From positions 2,136,501-2,200,500 of the forward strand of contig NZ_CP101114.1 of assembly GCF_024297065.1 (NCBI RefSeq): a stretch of DNA of 64,000 nt, read 5' to 3'. Both the position numbers and the translations under genes were made by a program. Origin of the DNA: Bartonella harrusi (lineage in GTDB: Bacteria; Pseudomonadota; Alphaproteobacteria; Rhizobiales; Rhizobiaceae). A model generated the notes under the pieces. That model saw only the letters and a list, made by a program, of their open reading frames with translations. It had not been told where the DNA came from and ran no database searches. Positions 40,576 to 50,205 of the stretch are shown here, one piece after another; position 1 is the first letter of the stretch; the number at the start of each line of letters is the position of its first letter.

Positions 40576-41424
40576 TTAATCACGCAAAAGATCATTAATA
40601 GATGTTTTTTCTCGTGTTTTTTGATCAACACGTTTTACTATAACAGCGCAATAAAGATTTGGACCTGCTTCACCATTTGGGAGTGGTTTTCCAGGAAGAG
40701 AGCCTGGAACGACGACACAGTAGGCTGGGACCTCACCTATAAAAACTTCACCTGTGTTACGGTCAATAACTTTTGTAGATTTTCCAATAAAGACCCCCAT
40801 TCCTAAAACGGCTCCTTCACGGACAATACAGCCTTCAACGATTTCAGATCGTGCGCCGATAAAGCAATGATCTTCAATAATGGTTGGGTTTGCTTGCAGT
40901 GGTTCCAAAACCCCTCCAATTCCAACACCACCGGAAAGATGAACATGTTTGCCAATTTGTGCACAAGAGCCAACGGTAGTCCACGTGTCAACCATTGTCC
41001 CTTCATCGACAAAGGCACCAAGATTGACAAAGGATGGCATTAAGATAACATTGGGAGCAATGTAGGCAGAATGACGGACAATTGCTCCAGGAACACAACG
41101 AAAATCAGCTTTTTTAAACTCAGCTTCTTGCCAACCAGAAAATTTTGAAGGGACTTTATCCCACCAATATGTTTTATTTATTCCACCAGCAATAAGGTGC
41201 ATAGGTTTGAGTCGAAAAGAGAGAAGAACAGCTTTTTTTAACCATTGATGAACATGCCATTGCCCATTCTCTCGACGTTGTGCAACACGGATCTCACCTT
41301 TATCGAGAAGGTTTAATACATGGTCGACACTCTCGCGGATTTCCCCCTTTGTCGTGGTATGGATCGAATTGCGCTCTTCAAATGCTTTTTCAATAACCAT
41401 TTCAAGTTGTGTAAGATGAGTCAT
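40576..41424 (-). CDS. dapD: tetrahydrodipicolinate N-succinyltransferase
   Basis: Transfers succinyl from succinyl-CoA to tetrahydrodipicolinate, the step that begins the succinylase route completed by dapE (also in this window). The 282-residue product carries the trimeric left-handed beta-helix with hexapeptide repeats (about residues 105-215, for example [22 protein letters not shown] and [15 protein letters not shown]). The frame opens at a TTG (41445); the ATG at 41424 with [18 protein letters not shown] matches family starts. Confidence 0.94.
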   Translation of the reverse strand: MTHLTQLEMVIEKAFEERNSIHTTTKGEIRESVDHVLNLLDKGEIRVAQRRENGQWHVHQWLKKAVLLSFRLKPMHLIAGGINKTYWWDKVPSKFSGWQEAEFKKADFRCVPGAIVRHSAYIAPNVILMPSFVNLGAFVDEGTMVDTWTTVGSCAQIGKHVHLSGGVGIGGVLEPLQANPTIIEDHCFIGARSEIVEGCIVREGAVLGMGVFIGKSTKVIDRNTGEVFIGEVPAYCVVVPGSLPGKPLPNGEAGPNLYCAVIVKRVDQKTREKTSINDLLRD

Positions 41425-41530
41425 GATCACAGTTCCGTTAAACAAGTTGAAAGCTTCAAGATTTATTATCTATGACCTACGCGAAGAAATGTTTTCAGTC
41501 AATAAAACGATAAAGAAATAGGACAGATGT

Positions 41531-42394
41531 ATGAAAAAAGACGATAAAGCAAAAAGAAAAGAAGAAAAAAACAGTTGCTGTTCATTTTTTCATGCGAAGG
41601 ATGCTCTCCAACAGGGACATAAAGTTTCTAATTCAGCGCAAATCTGTTCACCTGCTTATCGTTTAGCTTATCTTGACCAAGAGTTTATGATGCGTCCTGA
41701 ATTACGTTCACAACGTATTGGTTTTGAGTTTTTAAAACCAGAAATAACACTCCAAGAATGTGATATTCAATCAACCGTTGTGTTATTTGGTGGAGCGCGT
41801 ATTCCTGAGCCTGGGCAAGAAGCATGGGCAGCAAAAAATGCAACACAAAAGAAGAACTTGCACGCTATGTCGCATTATTACAATGAAGCAAAGGGATTTG
41901 CACGTTTGTGCTCATGCTACTCTGCTACAACTGAATATCGTGAATTTGTGGTTGTTACAGGGGGAGGTTCAGGGGTAATGGAAGCAGGAAATCGTGGTGC
42001 TTTTGACGTTGGTGCGCCAACAATTGGTTTAAATGTTATGTTACCCCATGAACAATCCCCTAATCCTTATGTGACACCGCATTTATGTTTTAATTTTCAT
42101 TATTTGGGAATGCGCAAAATGCATTTTTTAATGCGTGCCAAGGCATTAGTTTTTTTCCCTGGGGGCTTTGGCACTCTGGATGAGTTGTTTGAGACGCTCA
42201 CTTTAATGCAAACAAAACGTATGAAAAAGGTTCCGATTTTGCTCTTTGGAAAAGAGTTTTGGAACAATGTGATCAATTTTGATTATTTATCTGCGCAAGG
42301 TACAATTTCTCCTTCAGATCTCACACTTATAACATTTGTTGATACAGCAGCAGAAGCTTTTGAACAAATTCGTGTCTTTTATCAGCTTTCCTAG
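41531..42394 (+). CDS. LOG-family (TIGR00730-type) Rossmann-fold protein
   Basis: A 287-residue protein with VVTGGGSGVMEAGNRGA and the signature FFPGGFGTLDELFE (PGGxGTxxE), shared with cytokinin-activating LOG phosphoribohydrolases and PpnN-type nucleosidases. The about 60-residue charged N-terminal extension places it with the longer bacterial group formerly labelled lysine decarboxylase, a name not supported by the sequence. It probably hydrolyses a nucleoside monophosphate at the N-glycosidic bond. Starts at ATG (MKKDDKAKRKEE). Monocistronic, convergent with truA. Confidence 0.85.
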   Translation: MKKDDKAKRKEEKNSCCSFFHAKDALQQGHKVSNSAQICSPAYRLAYLDQEFMMRPELRSQRIGFEFLKPEITLQECDIQSTVVLFGGARIPEPGQEAWAAKNATQKKNLHAMSHYYNEAKGFARLCSCYSATTEYREFVVVTGGGSGVMEAGNRGAFDVGAPTIGLNVMLPHEQSPNPYVTPHLCFNFHYLGMRKMHFLMRAKALVFFPGGFGTLDELFETLTLMQTKRMKKVPILLFGKEFWNNVINFDYLSAQGTISPSDLTLITFVDTAAEAFEQIRVFYQLS

Positions 42395-42427
42395 CTACTT
42401 TTAGGAGAAATGATTTTTAAAGGGGAG

Positions 42428-43171
42428 TTAATAGTCAACTTGTGTCAAATAGAGTCCTGAAGGTGGTGCGACGACACCACAACGTGTGCGATCTTTAGCA
42501 TGAAGGGCTGCTTCAAGATCACTGACTGTCCAGCGTCCAACACCAACTTCCATGAGACTTCCAGCAAATGAACGAATTTGATGATGAAGAAAAGACCGCG
42601 CCTGCGCATAGAGAAGAATCTCCTCTCCTTCCCTTTGAACATCGAGGCGTTCAAGAGTGCGAATAGGGCTTTTTGCTTGACAATGTGCTGAGCGAAAAGT
42701 GGTAAAATCGTGTCGTCCTACAAGTTTCTGTGCAGCTTCATGCATCGCTTCAGCATTAAGCGGTTTTGGCAACCACCACACGCGTTTAGCATGGAGAGCT
42801 GGTGGAGAGCGGCGATTGAGAATTTTAAAAAGATAATGGCGTTTTACAGCAGAAAATCGTGCATCAAAGCTATCAGGAACGTTTTGTACATTCAAGACTG
42901 AAATATTTTCCCCCTGTTTTTGTAAATGAGCATTGAGTGCATCGCGTACAGTATGTGTGTACCAGTTTTTTTCAAAATCAACATGTGCAACTTGTCCTGT
43001 AGCGTGTACACCTGCATCAGTTCGACCTGCTGTCGTAATGGTTAATTGTTGTCCAGAGAAGTGAAAAACAGCCTGCTCAATGGCACTTTGTATGGTAGGA
43101 AGTTCGGCTTGGCGTTGCCAACCAGCATAATTTGAGCCATCATATTCAAGGGTAAGTTTAAAACGGGGCAT
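42428..43171 (-). CDS. truA: tRNA pseudouridine(38-40) synthase
   Basis: Isomerises uridines 38-40 in the anticodon arm. The 247-residue product has the catalytic Asp52 in [10 protein letters not shown] and the family start [18 protein letters not shown]. It is one base away from fmt, which in turn touches def, forming a def-fmt-truA operon on the minus strand, a common arrangement in Rhizobiales. Confidence 0.95.
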   Translation of the reverse strand: MPRFKLTLEYDGSNYAGWQRQAELPTIQSAIEQAVFHFSGQQLTITTAGRTDAGVHATGQVAHVDFEKNWYTHTVRDALNAHLQKQGENISVLNVQNVPDSFDARFSAVKRHYLFKILNRRSPPALHAKRVWWLPKPLNAEAMHEAAQKLVGRHDFTTFRSAHCQAKSPIRTLERLDVQREGEEILLYAQARSFLHHQIRSFAGSLMEVGVGRWTVSDLEAALHAKDRTRCGVVAPPSGLYLTQVDY

Positions 43172-43172
43172 A

Positions 43173-44102
43173 TTAAAAAACAGTAGAAATATGAGCGCCT
43201 CGCAAAAATGTTACGCTCTCAAGGATCCTACCACCAGATCTTTGTAGATGGGTTATTTCAAGACGCCCCTGTCCACAATGGATAATCAAAGAATCAGGTT
43301 CTATCCGACCAATTTCAAGAGAAGGACCTGTCGTTAAACGACTGCCAAGAATTTTGACGCGTTCTTCTTTTCCACCAATCTTCATATTACACCAGCAACC
43401 AGGAGAGGGGGAAAGTGCGCGGATATGTCTATGAATAAGTTCTGCAGGCTTTGTCCAATCAATGCGAGTTTCTTCTTTTTTAATTTTGGAGGCATAGGTT
43501 ATATTTTTTTCTGATTGTGGGGTAAGTTTAAGCTGTCCTTTTTCAAGAGCGGATAGTGTCTCCACCATCAGTTTTGCGCCTATTTGTGCAAGTTCATTTG
43601 AAAGTTCAAAGGTCGTCATATTATTGGTGATAGGAATGGAGTGGGAAAGAGCGATAGGTCCAGTATCAAGTCCTTCATCCATTTTCATAATCATCATTCC
43701 TGTTTCCTTATCACCAGCCATAATGGCACGTTGAATAGGTGCAGCACCCCGCCAACGTGGTAAGAGTGAAGCATGGGCATTAAAACAACCAAAACGGGGT
43801 GCTTCAAGAACAGCTTTCGGTAGGAGGAGTCCATAGGCAACAACAACAGCAGCATCAACAGAAAGTGCGGCAAATTGCGCTTGTTGTTCGTCTGTTTTAA
43901 GTGTTTGAGGTGTGAAGACAGGAATAGATCTTGCTTGTGCTGCATTTTGAACAGCTGAGGGAATAAGTTTAAGACCACGACGCCCTGCTGGCCGAGGAGG
44001 TTGGCTATAAACAGCAGCAACATCATGACCGGCATTCAACAAAGCATACAAGATGGGAACAGAAAAATCAGGTGTTCCCATAAAACTTAAGCGTAATGCC
44101 AT
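43173..44102 (-). CDS. fmt: methionyl-tRNA formyltransferase
   Basis: Formylates initiator Met-tRNA. The 309-residue product has the N-terminal formyltransferase domain with catalytic Asn108, His110 ([16 protein letters not shown]) and Asp146 (DEGLDTGP), and a C-terminal tRNA-binding domain. The ATG overlaps the def stop by one base. Order def-fmt-truA links formylation with deformylation. Confidence 0.95.
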   Translation of the reverse strand: MALRLSFMGTPDFSVPILYALLNAGHDVAAVYSQPPRPAGRRGLKLIPSAVQNAAQARSIPVFTPQTLKTDEQQAQFAALSVDAAVVVAYGLLLPKAVLEAPRFGCFNAHASLLPRWRGAAPIQRAIMAGDKETGMMIMKMDEGLDTGPIALSHSIPITNNMTTFELSNELAQIGAKLMVETLSALEKGQLKLTPQSEKNITYASKIKKEETRIDWTKPAELIHRHIRALSPSPGCWCNMKIGGKEERVKILGSRLTTGPSLEIGRIEPDSLIIHCGQGRLEITHLQRSGGRILESVTFLRGAHISTVF

Positions 44103-44632
44103 TACAAAAGTGCTTCCTCTATCTTTTTTTCTTTTGCGCGCTTTTTAAATTTTCGTATCACCATATCACGTTTAAGCTTCGAAATATGATCAATAAAAAG
44201 ACAGCCATTCAAATGATCAATTTCGTGCTGTAAACAAGTAGCCAAGAGATCATCTGCTTCAATTTCTGTTTGTTTTCCTTCATAATCTTGATAGCGAACA
44301 CGCAAGTGTTTGGGACGTTCAACTTCCGCATAATACTCAGGGATGGAAAGGCAACCTTCTTTATAAATACTGCGTTCATCTGAAAACCATAAAATTTCAG
44401 GGTTTATAATAACAAGCGGATTTTTTTTGGTCTCATTTCCAGAAACATCTATAACCAACATACGCAGTGGTATGCCAATCTGAATAGCAGCAAGACCAAC
44501 GCCTTTGGCATGATACATAGTCTCCAGCATATCATCAGCAAGCCTCTGGAGAGCGGAATCAATATGCCCGACAGGCTTGGACACTTCCCATAAAATCGGA
44601 TCAGGTAAAGTAACTAAAGGTTTAATTGGCAT
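44102..44632 (-). CDS. def: peptide deformylase
   Basis: Removes the N-formyl group from new proteins. The 176-residue metalloenzyme has motif 1 [10 protein letters not shown] (44-53), motif 2 EGCLSIP with metal ligand Cys94, and motif 3 QHEIDH with ligands His136 and His140 and catalytic Glu137. First gene of the def-fmt-truA operon, divergent from rmuC across 90 bases. Confidence 0.96.
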   Translation of the reverse strand: MPIKPLVTLPDPILWEVSKPVGHIDSALQRLADDMLETMYHAKGVGLAAIQIGIPLRMLVIDVSGNETKKNPLVIINPEILWFSDERSIYKEGCLSIPEYYAEVERPKHLRVRYQDYEGKQTEIEADDLLATCLQHEIDHLNGCLFIDHISKLKRDMVIRKFKKRAKEKKIEEALL

Positions 44633-44722
44633 AAGCGTAGATTAATCAATGGTTTGTTGTGGGTCAATATAGAATAACAGATTCTTGCGCTTTTTTACGA
44701 TAAGAGCGTTATATTACCTTTT

Positions 44723-45907
44723 ATGTCTGATTCGTTATCTTCTTTTATGCTCTTTGGTGAGTCTTTTGCTCAAGGGATAATTGTACTTTTATTTGTACTT
44801 GTTTGCTTCATCTTTTTTATGTTGATACATTCTCATCGAAAAAAGGCGCTTTTGGAAAGTGAAATTGCTAAACGTGCTCGTGAGGCACAGATACAGATGG
44901 ACATATTGTTGAAAACACAGGCTGAAATGCAAGGCCGGATGCAGACTATGGCAGAAATTTTTGGTCAAAGACAAGCTGAATTAAATAAATCTATAAGCGA
45001 ACAACTCAATGGAATGACTACCAATTTGGGTCAAACTCTTCAGGTACAAACGAAATCTACCTATGAAAATTTGAACCGTTTACAAGAGCGTTTAGCAGTA
45101 ATTGATGCGGCACAAAATAACATTCAATCACTTACGGGACAAGTTGTTCAGTTGCAAGCTATTTTAAGCAATAAGCAAACGCGAGGCACTTTTGGTCAGG
45201 GGAGGATGGAAGCAATTATTGCCGATGCTCTACCAGCAAATTCCTATGTTTTTCAAGCCGTTCTCTCCAATGGGAAACGTCCAGACTGTCTCATTCATAT
45301 GCCTCATAAGGCACCTTCTCTTGTTGTTGATGCTAAATTCCCTCTGGAAGCTTGGAATGCCATGCGTAAAGCCGCATCAGCTCAAGAGCGTCAGGAAGCA
45401 GAACGCCAATTTCGCACTGACATGGACGTTCATATTCGCGATATTGCGCAGAAATATTTAATTCCTGGAGAAACGCATGATACGGCTTTTCTCTTTGTGC
45501 CATCAGAATCCATTTTTGCAACAATCTATGAAGATTTTGAGCCATTGGTACAAAAAGCCAATCGATTACATGTGATTATTGTTTCGCCATCTTTGTTGAT
45601 GTTATCTGTTCAGGTTGTCCAAACCATAATGAAAGATGCGCGGATGCGTGAACAAGCGCATTTGATTCAGTCAGAAGTAGTGAAATTAATGGAAGATTTT
45701 GGACGAATGGATACACGTGTGCGTGCTTTACAGAAACATTTTTCCAAAGCAGGTGAAGATATTGAAGGGATTTTAATATCATCCTCCAAAATTATGAAAC
45801 GGGCTAATCGTATTGAAACTTTTGAATTAAAAGAGCAAGATTCAGGGTCAAAGCAAATGCCTTCTCCTGTTCAGTCCCAAACATTGCATTTGGTTGATGA
45901 AGAATAA
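44723..45907 (+). CDS. rmuC: RmuC-family DNA recombination protein
   Basis: A 394-residue protein with an N-terminal membrane anchor (about 13-31), a coiled coil (about 40-155) and a PD-(D/E)XK-like RmuC domain (about 165-350, with GRPDCLIHMP-type core reading NGKRPDCLIHMP and VVDAKFPLEAW). RmuC limits inversions at short inverted repeats in E. coli; a nuclease role is inferred. It is immediately followed, within a few bases of its stop, by the truncated 5' module of an integrase. Confidence 0.9.
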   Translation: MSDSLSSFMLFGESFAQGIIVLLFVLVCFIFFMLIHSHRKKALLESEIAKRAREAQIQMDILLKTQAEMQGRMQTMAEIFGQRQAELNKSISEQLNGMTTNLGQTLQVQTKSTYENLNRLQERLAVIDAAQNNIQSLTGQVVQLQAILSNKQTRGTFGQGRMEAIIADALPANSYVFQAVLSNGKRPDCLIHMPHKAPSLVVDAKFPLEAWNAMRKAASAQERQEAERQFRTDMDVHIRDIAQKYLIPGETHDTAFLFVPSESIFATIYEDFEPLVQKANRLHVIIVSPSLLMLSVQVVQTIMKDARMREQAHLIQSEVVKLMEDFGRMDTRVRALQKHFSKAGEDIEGILISSSKIMKRANRIETFELKEQDSGSKQMPSPVQSQTLHLVDEE

Positions 45908-45909
45908 AG

Positions 45910-46185
45910 TGCGCTTTTGTAACAAGCCGTACCATCCATACTCTTTACTGTCCCCCAATGTTGCGACAACTCTTGGTATTTAGACGATTCATTAAAGGCG
46001 TTTTTACTCCTTTCTTTAGAGTTTTTACCCACACGACAGCACCGCTTATGACGTGCAGAAACATAGTTTTGATTGATTCAAATAAGGGGATTTAAGATGA
46101 GAGAATCTTATAATATTCTGGGGTTTCATTCAACATGTAAAATGATAAATTATCTTTATAAATCAATGCATTGTATTATAGATAA
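45910..46185 (-). repeat. truncated third copy of the integrase 5' module
   Basis: The plus-strand sequence at about 45954-46185 matches about 9826-10050 (shared blocks TATTTAGACGATTCA, CTCCTTTCTTTAGAGTTTT, GATGAGAGAATCTTA, TTATAAATCAATG). On the minus strand the integrase start codons read VVATLGDSKEYG before the match ends near 45910, right at the rmuC stop. No integrase body is present. Same orientation as the copy at 9.8 kb. Confidence 0.7.
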
Positions 46186-46260
46186 GGGTTCTTTATTGGT
46201 TGGTAACCTTTTTTTGCTATCTATAGCATGTTTTATTTCCCAATGAGAGGAATAGAAAAG

Positions 46261-46848
46261 ATGCGACACCTTTTGTTGTTAGGAGCATTGGTGTTCTTTC
46301 TGGAGGGATGCACAACAAGCCGCCCCCTGTATACAAACAATGCTTGCGCCATTTTAGCTCAAAAAAATGGTTTTTTTGATAATTGGGGCAAGGCTTCTAA
46401 ACGCGCAGAAATGCGCTATGGAATTCCGATGCCTATCATTCTTGCAACCATTAAGATAGAGTCAAATTTTCGTCACAATGCACGCCCTTCACGCACCAAA
46501 CTTTTTGGTTTTATTCCGTGGAAACGCCGGTCAACAGCATATGGCTATTCGCAAGCGCTTGATAGTACTTGGGCAATGTATCTGCGTTCCACAGGAAGAT
46601 CTTTTGCATGGCGTACCAATTTTGCGGATGCTGCTGATTTTGTTGCTTGGTATCATCGCCAAACGGTTCAACACAATGGTGTGAGATTTAATGATGCCTA
46701 TAACCTTTATTTAAATTATCATATGGGTCATGGTGCTTATGCACGCAGTAGAGGTTATGTCTCTACAGCACTTTCACAAGCGGCACAGCGTATGGCAAGC
46801 CTTTCTAGAAATTATGAGCAGCAATTAAGGGTATGTGGATGGCGTTAA
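46261..46848 (+). CDS. SLT-domain lipoprotein, putative lytic transglycosylase
   Basis: A 195-residue lipoprotein. The signal peptide MRHLLLLGALVFFLEGC has a lipobox-like LEGC with Cys17. An SLT-type domain follows, with the probable catalytic Glu67 in TIKIESNF, then AYGYSQALDSTWAMY and a C-terminal YLNYHMGHGAY segment. It resembles transglycosylase-SLT proteins of about 190-200 residues in Rhizobiales and would cleave peptidoglycan from the outer-membrane face. The frame is open from 46228; the ATG at 46261 behind AGAGG gives a proper signal peptide. It lies directly after the integrase relic. Confidence 0.85.
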   Translation: MRHLLLLGALVFFLEGCTTSRPLYTNNACAILAQKNGFFDNWGKASKRAEMRYGIPMPIILATIKIESNFRHNARPSRTKLFGFIPWKRRSTAYGYSQALDSTWAMYLRSTGRSFAWRTNFADAADFVAWYHRQTVQHNGVRFNDAYNLYLNYHMGHGAYARSRGYVSTALSQAAQRMASLSRNYEQQLRVCGWR

Positions 46849-47702
46849 AAGAAATATTCTCAATAAAAGAGTGTGCGCGTTTTAAAATCAATAGGAATAC
46901 AGGATTATTTATAAGGAGGTATGATTTTTAGCTTGCAACATTGAAGATATCGAAACAACCCAAAGCCTTTTTTGTAATGCATTTGAGAACATTATGGACA
47001 GGGCTTGTCTCAAGATCTTTATTAAAATTAAAGAAAGAAGCAATATCAAAAGTTAAAAAGTTCATTATAAAAGAAATACCGTTACAAAGATCAAAACTAG
47101 GCAGAGGGGGCTAATGTTTCTATAACACCAAAATTTTTCTATTTAATTCTATTATTGTCGTTATGTACACCATGTATAACTTTAAATACTGGTTATCCAG
47201 TAGGCCTTATAGTAGAACCATAACGAAATGTATATGCATTCATACACACATTACAATCATCATCGTTACTAACTTTATCAATGGAGCAAGCAAAATAACA
47301 TAAAAAATTATCATTTATATCTTCGTAAGAGTAATGGACTCCGTTACGAATAAAAGCTAGACTGAAATATTACAAAGAGCTCCGTTTAGTAAAAATCTTT
47401 CCTAGTAAAAGTATACTTTGTATGAAAAAGAAAGAGACATCGCTTGCTTAAAAAATAATGCTATGGAGTGGAAGAGTGTAAATTTAAGCGCGATGATATT
47501 TTTATGGCAGTGCTCATGTTTATGACAACGCTTTATTTTACGAAATTTTACGAAGAGTGATACTCTTAAAATTAAAAAGATTTTCTTTCAATTTATTTAT
47601 AGAAAAACTTATCTTATTTACAAAAAGACCTATAGCCATGCTTTATTGGTTCAAGACTGAAAAGGTCTATCAAGATATTTCATTTGCTCTTCATAAAACA
47701 GG
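46849..47702. other. 850-base region without intact genes
   Basis: AT-rich, with no intact ORF. It contains one protein-like minus-strand fragment (47193-47369, listed separately) and a possible continuation of it to about 47100. No terminator with a T-run or tRNA was found. Confidence 0.4.
47193..47369 (-). pseudogene. cysteine-containing gene fragment of unknown family
   Basis: A 58-codon open stretch bounded by TAA on both sides and lacking a start codon. It includes NGVHYSYEDINDNFLCYFAC and, further on, NDDDCNVCMNAYTFRYGST. Four cysteines, mixed charged and aromatic composition and few low-complexity runs suggest former coding sequence. Beyond its stop the same frame continues with further protein-like codons. 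Family not recognised. Confidence 0.3.
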
Positions 47703-47954
47703 TTAGTGTAGAGTTACAATTTGCAATTCATGTTCATTAGCACCTGCAAGAGCAATAGAGCGCTCATCAGACAAAATAATCGGATAACCTGTTTCACCAA
47801 AGAGAGCCCATATTGTAATGCCTGGAGTCATTGGTGGAAGATCTGGAAAGTTTTTCGCCAAATCATCCGTACAAACCTTTTTTAAATAAGCAATCTGCCC
47901 CGCATCAAAATGGGTAGTATCTTGCAACAAAAAGTTTTGTTTGTGTTCTCCCAT
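47703..47954 (-). CDS. DUF1150-family small protein
   Basis: An 83-residue protein of the alphaproteobacterial DUF1150 family, whose genes usually stand next to Hsp20 genes. Recognisable by LPPMTPGITIWALFGETGYPIILSD-like composition (key pieces: PGITIWALF, GxPI, DERS). No catalytic motif is visible and the function is unknown. It lies 29 bases downstream of the hsp20 gene and is probably co-transcribed with it from the RpoH-like promoter. Confidence 0.75.
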   Translation of the reverse strand: MGEHKQNFLLQDTTHFDAGQIAYLKKVCTDDLAKNFPDLPPMTPGITIWALFGETGYPIILSDERSIALAGANEHELQIVTLH

Positions 47955-47983
47955 TTCACTATTCCTTTACGCTTTAATTTTTA

Positions 47984-48412
47984 CTACTTACTATCACTGA
48001 CTCCGATTGGAATCTGCTTTGTTTGTTTTTTTACTTTTGGTTGATGTAGATTAATTGATAAGAGACCATTTTTCAACTCAGCATTTGTAACGTGCATTCC
48101 CTCTGCAAGAACAAAAGTACGTTGGAATTGACGTGCTGCTATTCCATGATATAAATATTGATGGTTTTGATTGTCTGTTTGCTTACCATGAATGATCAAT
48201 TGATTGTCGTCGAGCAAGATATTAAGGTTATCAACTTTAAATCCAGCAACAGCGAGAGTTATACGTATGTGATTTGCATCATCGTTTTTATGTAAACGTT
48301 CGATATTATAAGCTGGATAAGTCTCATCGGCTTTACCAAGGCGTCGCAACGTTTTTTCTATCGTTTCAAATCCTAAAAGAAAGGGATTGGAGAAAGGCGT
48401 CACATGTGTCAT
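47984..48412 (-). CDS. small heat shock protein, Hsp20/IbpA type
   Basis: A 142-residue alpha-crystallin-domain protein (about residues 35-125) with YPAYNIERL near the start of the domain, VAGFKVDNLNI, GIAARQFQRTFVLAEG and the GLLSINL motif. A C-terminal I-P-I (KQIPIGV) matches the IxI anchor used in oligomer assembly. The frame is open to 48490; the ATG at 48412 behind GAGG gives the family start. It is an ATP-independent holdase that binds aggregation-prone proteins. An RpoH-type promoter is visible upstream. Confidence 0.93.
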   Translation of the reverse strand: MTHVTPFSNPFLLGFETIEKTLRRLGKADETYPAYNIERLHKNDDANHIRITLAVAGFKVDNLNILLDDNQLIIHGKQTDNQNHQYLYHGIAARQFQRTFVLAEGMHVTNAELKNGLLSINLHQPKVKKQTKQIPIGVSDSK

Positions 48413-48481
48413 TGTGAATTTCCTCTTCAAAGCGGCTTTATTTGACCAAACTCTATAAAAAGTGTTTGCTGCATTTCTCTC

Positions 48482-48510
48482 ATATGGCAAGCGTAGACGA
48501 TAACTTCAAG
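48482..48510 (-). promoter_or_regulatory. RpoH-type promoter of hsp20
   Basis: On the minus strand CTTGAAG (48504-48510) and TGCCATAT, with CCATAT at 48482-48487, 14 bases between CTTGAAG and TGCCATAT. This is close to the E. coli sigma32 consensus (CTTGAAA-N14-CCCCATNT), about 70 bases before the hsp20 start. Confidence 0.6.
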
Positions 48511-48530
48511 AGAGAAGATAAGAGAGTTCA

Positions 48531-49280
48531 ATGATTCAAAGAACGCGTAAATTGTCAAAGACGCAAAAATCTTCTGAAATTTCTGGAATATTGTATGAGG
48601 AAGAGGAAATTGAGGAAATTTTTCGCCGTTTTTCTGTTCAACGCCCAATACCTAAGAGTGATCTTATCTATACCAATGCTTTTACGCTTTTGGTTGCAGT
48701 TGTATTGTCAGCTCAAGCAACAGACACCAGTGTTAATAAAGCAACAAAAAAATTATTTCATCTTGCAGATCAACCGGAAAAAATGATTGCATTGGGAGAA
48801 GAAGAGATTGCACGTCATATTCGTACCATTGGTCTTTGGCGTGCAAAAGCACGCAATGTTTATGCACTTTGCTGTTTTTTAATGGATCAATATGATGGTC
48901 AGGTGCCTAACAGTCGTGAAGCCCTTATGGCTCTTCCTGGAGTAGGGCGCAAAACGGCGAATGTTATTTTGAATGTTGCTTTTGGTCAGTCTACACTAGC
49001 GGTAGATACACATATTTTTCGTCTTGGCAACCGTCTTGGTTTAGCGCCCGGCAAAACACCAGAAATTGTTGAAGAAAAGTTTTTAAAGATTATACCGGTG
49101 CGTTATCTTCGCCATGCGCATCATTGGCTCATTTTACATGGGCGTTATATTTGCCAAGCGCGTAAAGCAAACTGTAGGCAATGCATTATTGCTGATTTGT
49201 GTAAAGCTGCCATCAAAACAAATGCTATTCCAGCACCTTTGGTTGAAGTTCAAGGAAATGGAGCACCGATTTTTTTTTGA
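48531..49280 (+). CDS. nth: endonuclease III
   Basis: Bifunctional DNA glycosylase/AP lyase for oxidised pyrimidines. The 249-residue product has the helix-hairpin-helix LPGVGRK (135-141) with catalytic Lys141, catalytic Asp159 (AVDTHIFR), and the 4Fe-4S ligands Cys208, Cys215, Cys218 and Cys224 in C-x6-C-x2-C-x5-C. The N-terminus is about 20 residues longer than E. coli Nth. Divergent from hsp20; its promoter region overlaps the RpoH-like site. Confidence 0.96.
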   Translation: MIQRTRKLSKTQKSSEISGILYEEEEIEEIFRRFSVQRPIPKSDLIYTNAFTLLVAVVLSAQATDTSVNKATKKLFHLADQPEKMIALGEEEIARHIRTIGLWRAKARNVYALCCFLMDQYDGQVPNSREALMALPGVGRKTANVILNVAFGQSTLAVDTHIFRLGNRLGLAPGKTPEIVEEKFLKIIPVRYLRHAHHWLILHGRYICQARKANCRQCIIADLCKAAIKTNAIPAPLVEVQGNGAPIFF

Positions 49281-49326
49281 TACACTCTTGCTATTTTGTC
49301 TATACTAGCTTATGAAAACGCTGTTG

Positions 49327-49358
49327 AAGCCGCCCGGCAGGGCATGCCGTGGCTGCTT
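49327..49358 (+). promoter_or_regulatory. GC-rich hairpin after nth, before rpmI
   Basis: AAGC-c-GCC-c-CGGCA-gggca-TGCCG-t-GGC-t-GCTT: a symmetric stem of 12 pairs with two single mismatches. It is 46 bases after the nth stop and about 115 bases before rpmI. The T-run afterwards is interrupted (TTAAAAGCTTTTTC). It may be an nth terminator or part of the rpmI-rplT leader, where L20 autoregulation is known in other bacteria. Confidence 0.45.
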
Positions 49359-49471
49359 AAAAGCTTTTTCAAGTGTTGGTCCGCTTGAATCAATAAATCG
49401 ATTTAAATGAATACGAATTGAATAAGAATAAAGAAATTCAATTGAGTATATAAAATGTATGGAGTAGCAAA

Positions 49472-49675
49472 ATGCCCAAGATGAAGACCAAATCATCCGC
49501 TAAAAAGCGGTTTAAAATCACTGCGTCAGGCAAAGTTAAAGTAGCAGCTGCCGGTAAGCGCCATGGTATGATTAAGCGTTCGAATAAATTCATTCGTGAT
49601 GCGCGTGGAACGATGGTTTTATGTGAACAAGATGCTCAAAAAGTTATTCAGCATTATTTGCCAAATGGTTTATAG
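49472..49675 (+). CDS. rpmI: 50S ribosomal protein L35
   Basis: A 67-residue, highly basic protein starting [20 protein letters not shown], the universal L35 start. First gene of the rpmI-rplT-pheST series. In many bacteria infC is directly upstream; here infC is some 36 kb away, so the usual infC-rpmI-rplT operon is split. Confidence 0.96.
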   Translation: MPKMKTKSSAKKRFKITASGKVKVAAAGKRHGMIKRSNKFIRDARGTMVLCEQDAQKVIQHYLPNGL

Positions 49676-49708
49676 ACCTTACGCTTTTGATTTTGAGGAG
49701 AATATGAC

Positions 49709-50110
49709 ATGGCACGTGTAAAAAGAGGTGTGACAGCACACGCGAAACACAAAAAAGTTCTTAAACAGGCTGAAGGTTTTTACGGCCGGCGTAAAAATAC
49801 TATTCGTGCAGCGAAAGCAGCCGTTGATCGTTCCAAGCAGTACGCGTATCGTGATCGCAAAAATAGAAAGCGGACTTTCCGTGCTTTATGGATTCAGAGA
49901 ATTAATGCCGCTGTACGGGCAGAAGGCTTAACATATGGACGCTTTATTGATGGTTTATCGAAAGCGGGTATTGAAGTTGATCGTAAGGTTCTTTCAGATA
50001 TAGCAATTCATGAAGAAGCGGCATTTTCTGCTTTAGTTGCTTCGGCAAAGAAGGCTTTAGAATATTTGAAACACACAACACCTAATGCTTTTGAGAGTGC
50101 TGTCAAGTAA
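49709..50110 (+). CDS. rplT: 50S ribosomal protein L20
   Basis: A 133-residue basic protein starting [20 protein letters not shown], with the [16 protein letters not shown] and AFSALV segments typical of L20. It lies 33 bases after rpmI. Needed for early 50S assembly, and in E. coli a translational repressor of its own operon. A terminator follows it. Confidence 0.97.
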   Translation: MARVKRGVTAHAKHKKVLKQAEGFYGRRKNTIRAAKAAVDRSKQYAYRDRKNRKRTFRALWIQRINAAVRAEGLTYGRFIDGLSKAGIEVDRKVLSDIAIHEEAAFSALVASAKKALEYLKHTTPNAFESAVK

Positions 50111-50148
50111 GCCAGTCGTGTTCTCTTAAAGCATTCATTTATTCGGGA

Positions 50149-50182
50149 TCCCGTACTGGTTTTTACGAGTGCGGGGTTTTTT
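50149..50182 (+). terminator. intrinsic terminator after rplT
   Basis: CCCGTACT (50150-50157) pairs with AGTGCGGG (50168-50175) over eight positions with one wobble, followed by TTTTTT. The pheS gene starts about 25 bases later, so it may act as an attenuator before pheST rather than a full stop. Confidence 0.65.
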
Positions 50183-50205
50183 CTATTCAAAAAATAGGCA
50201 AAAAT

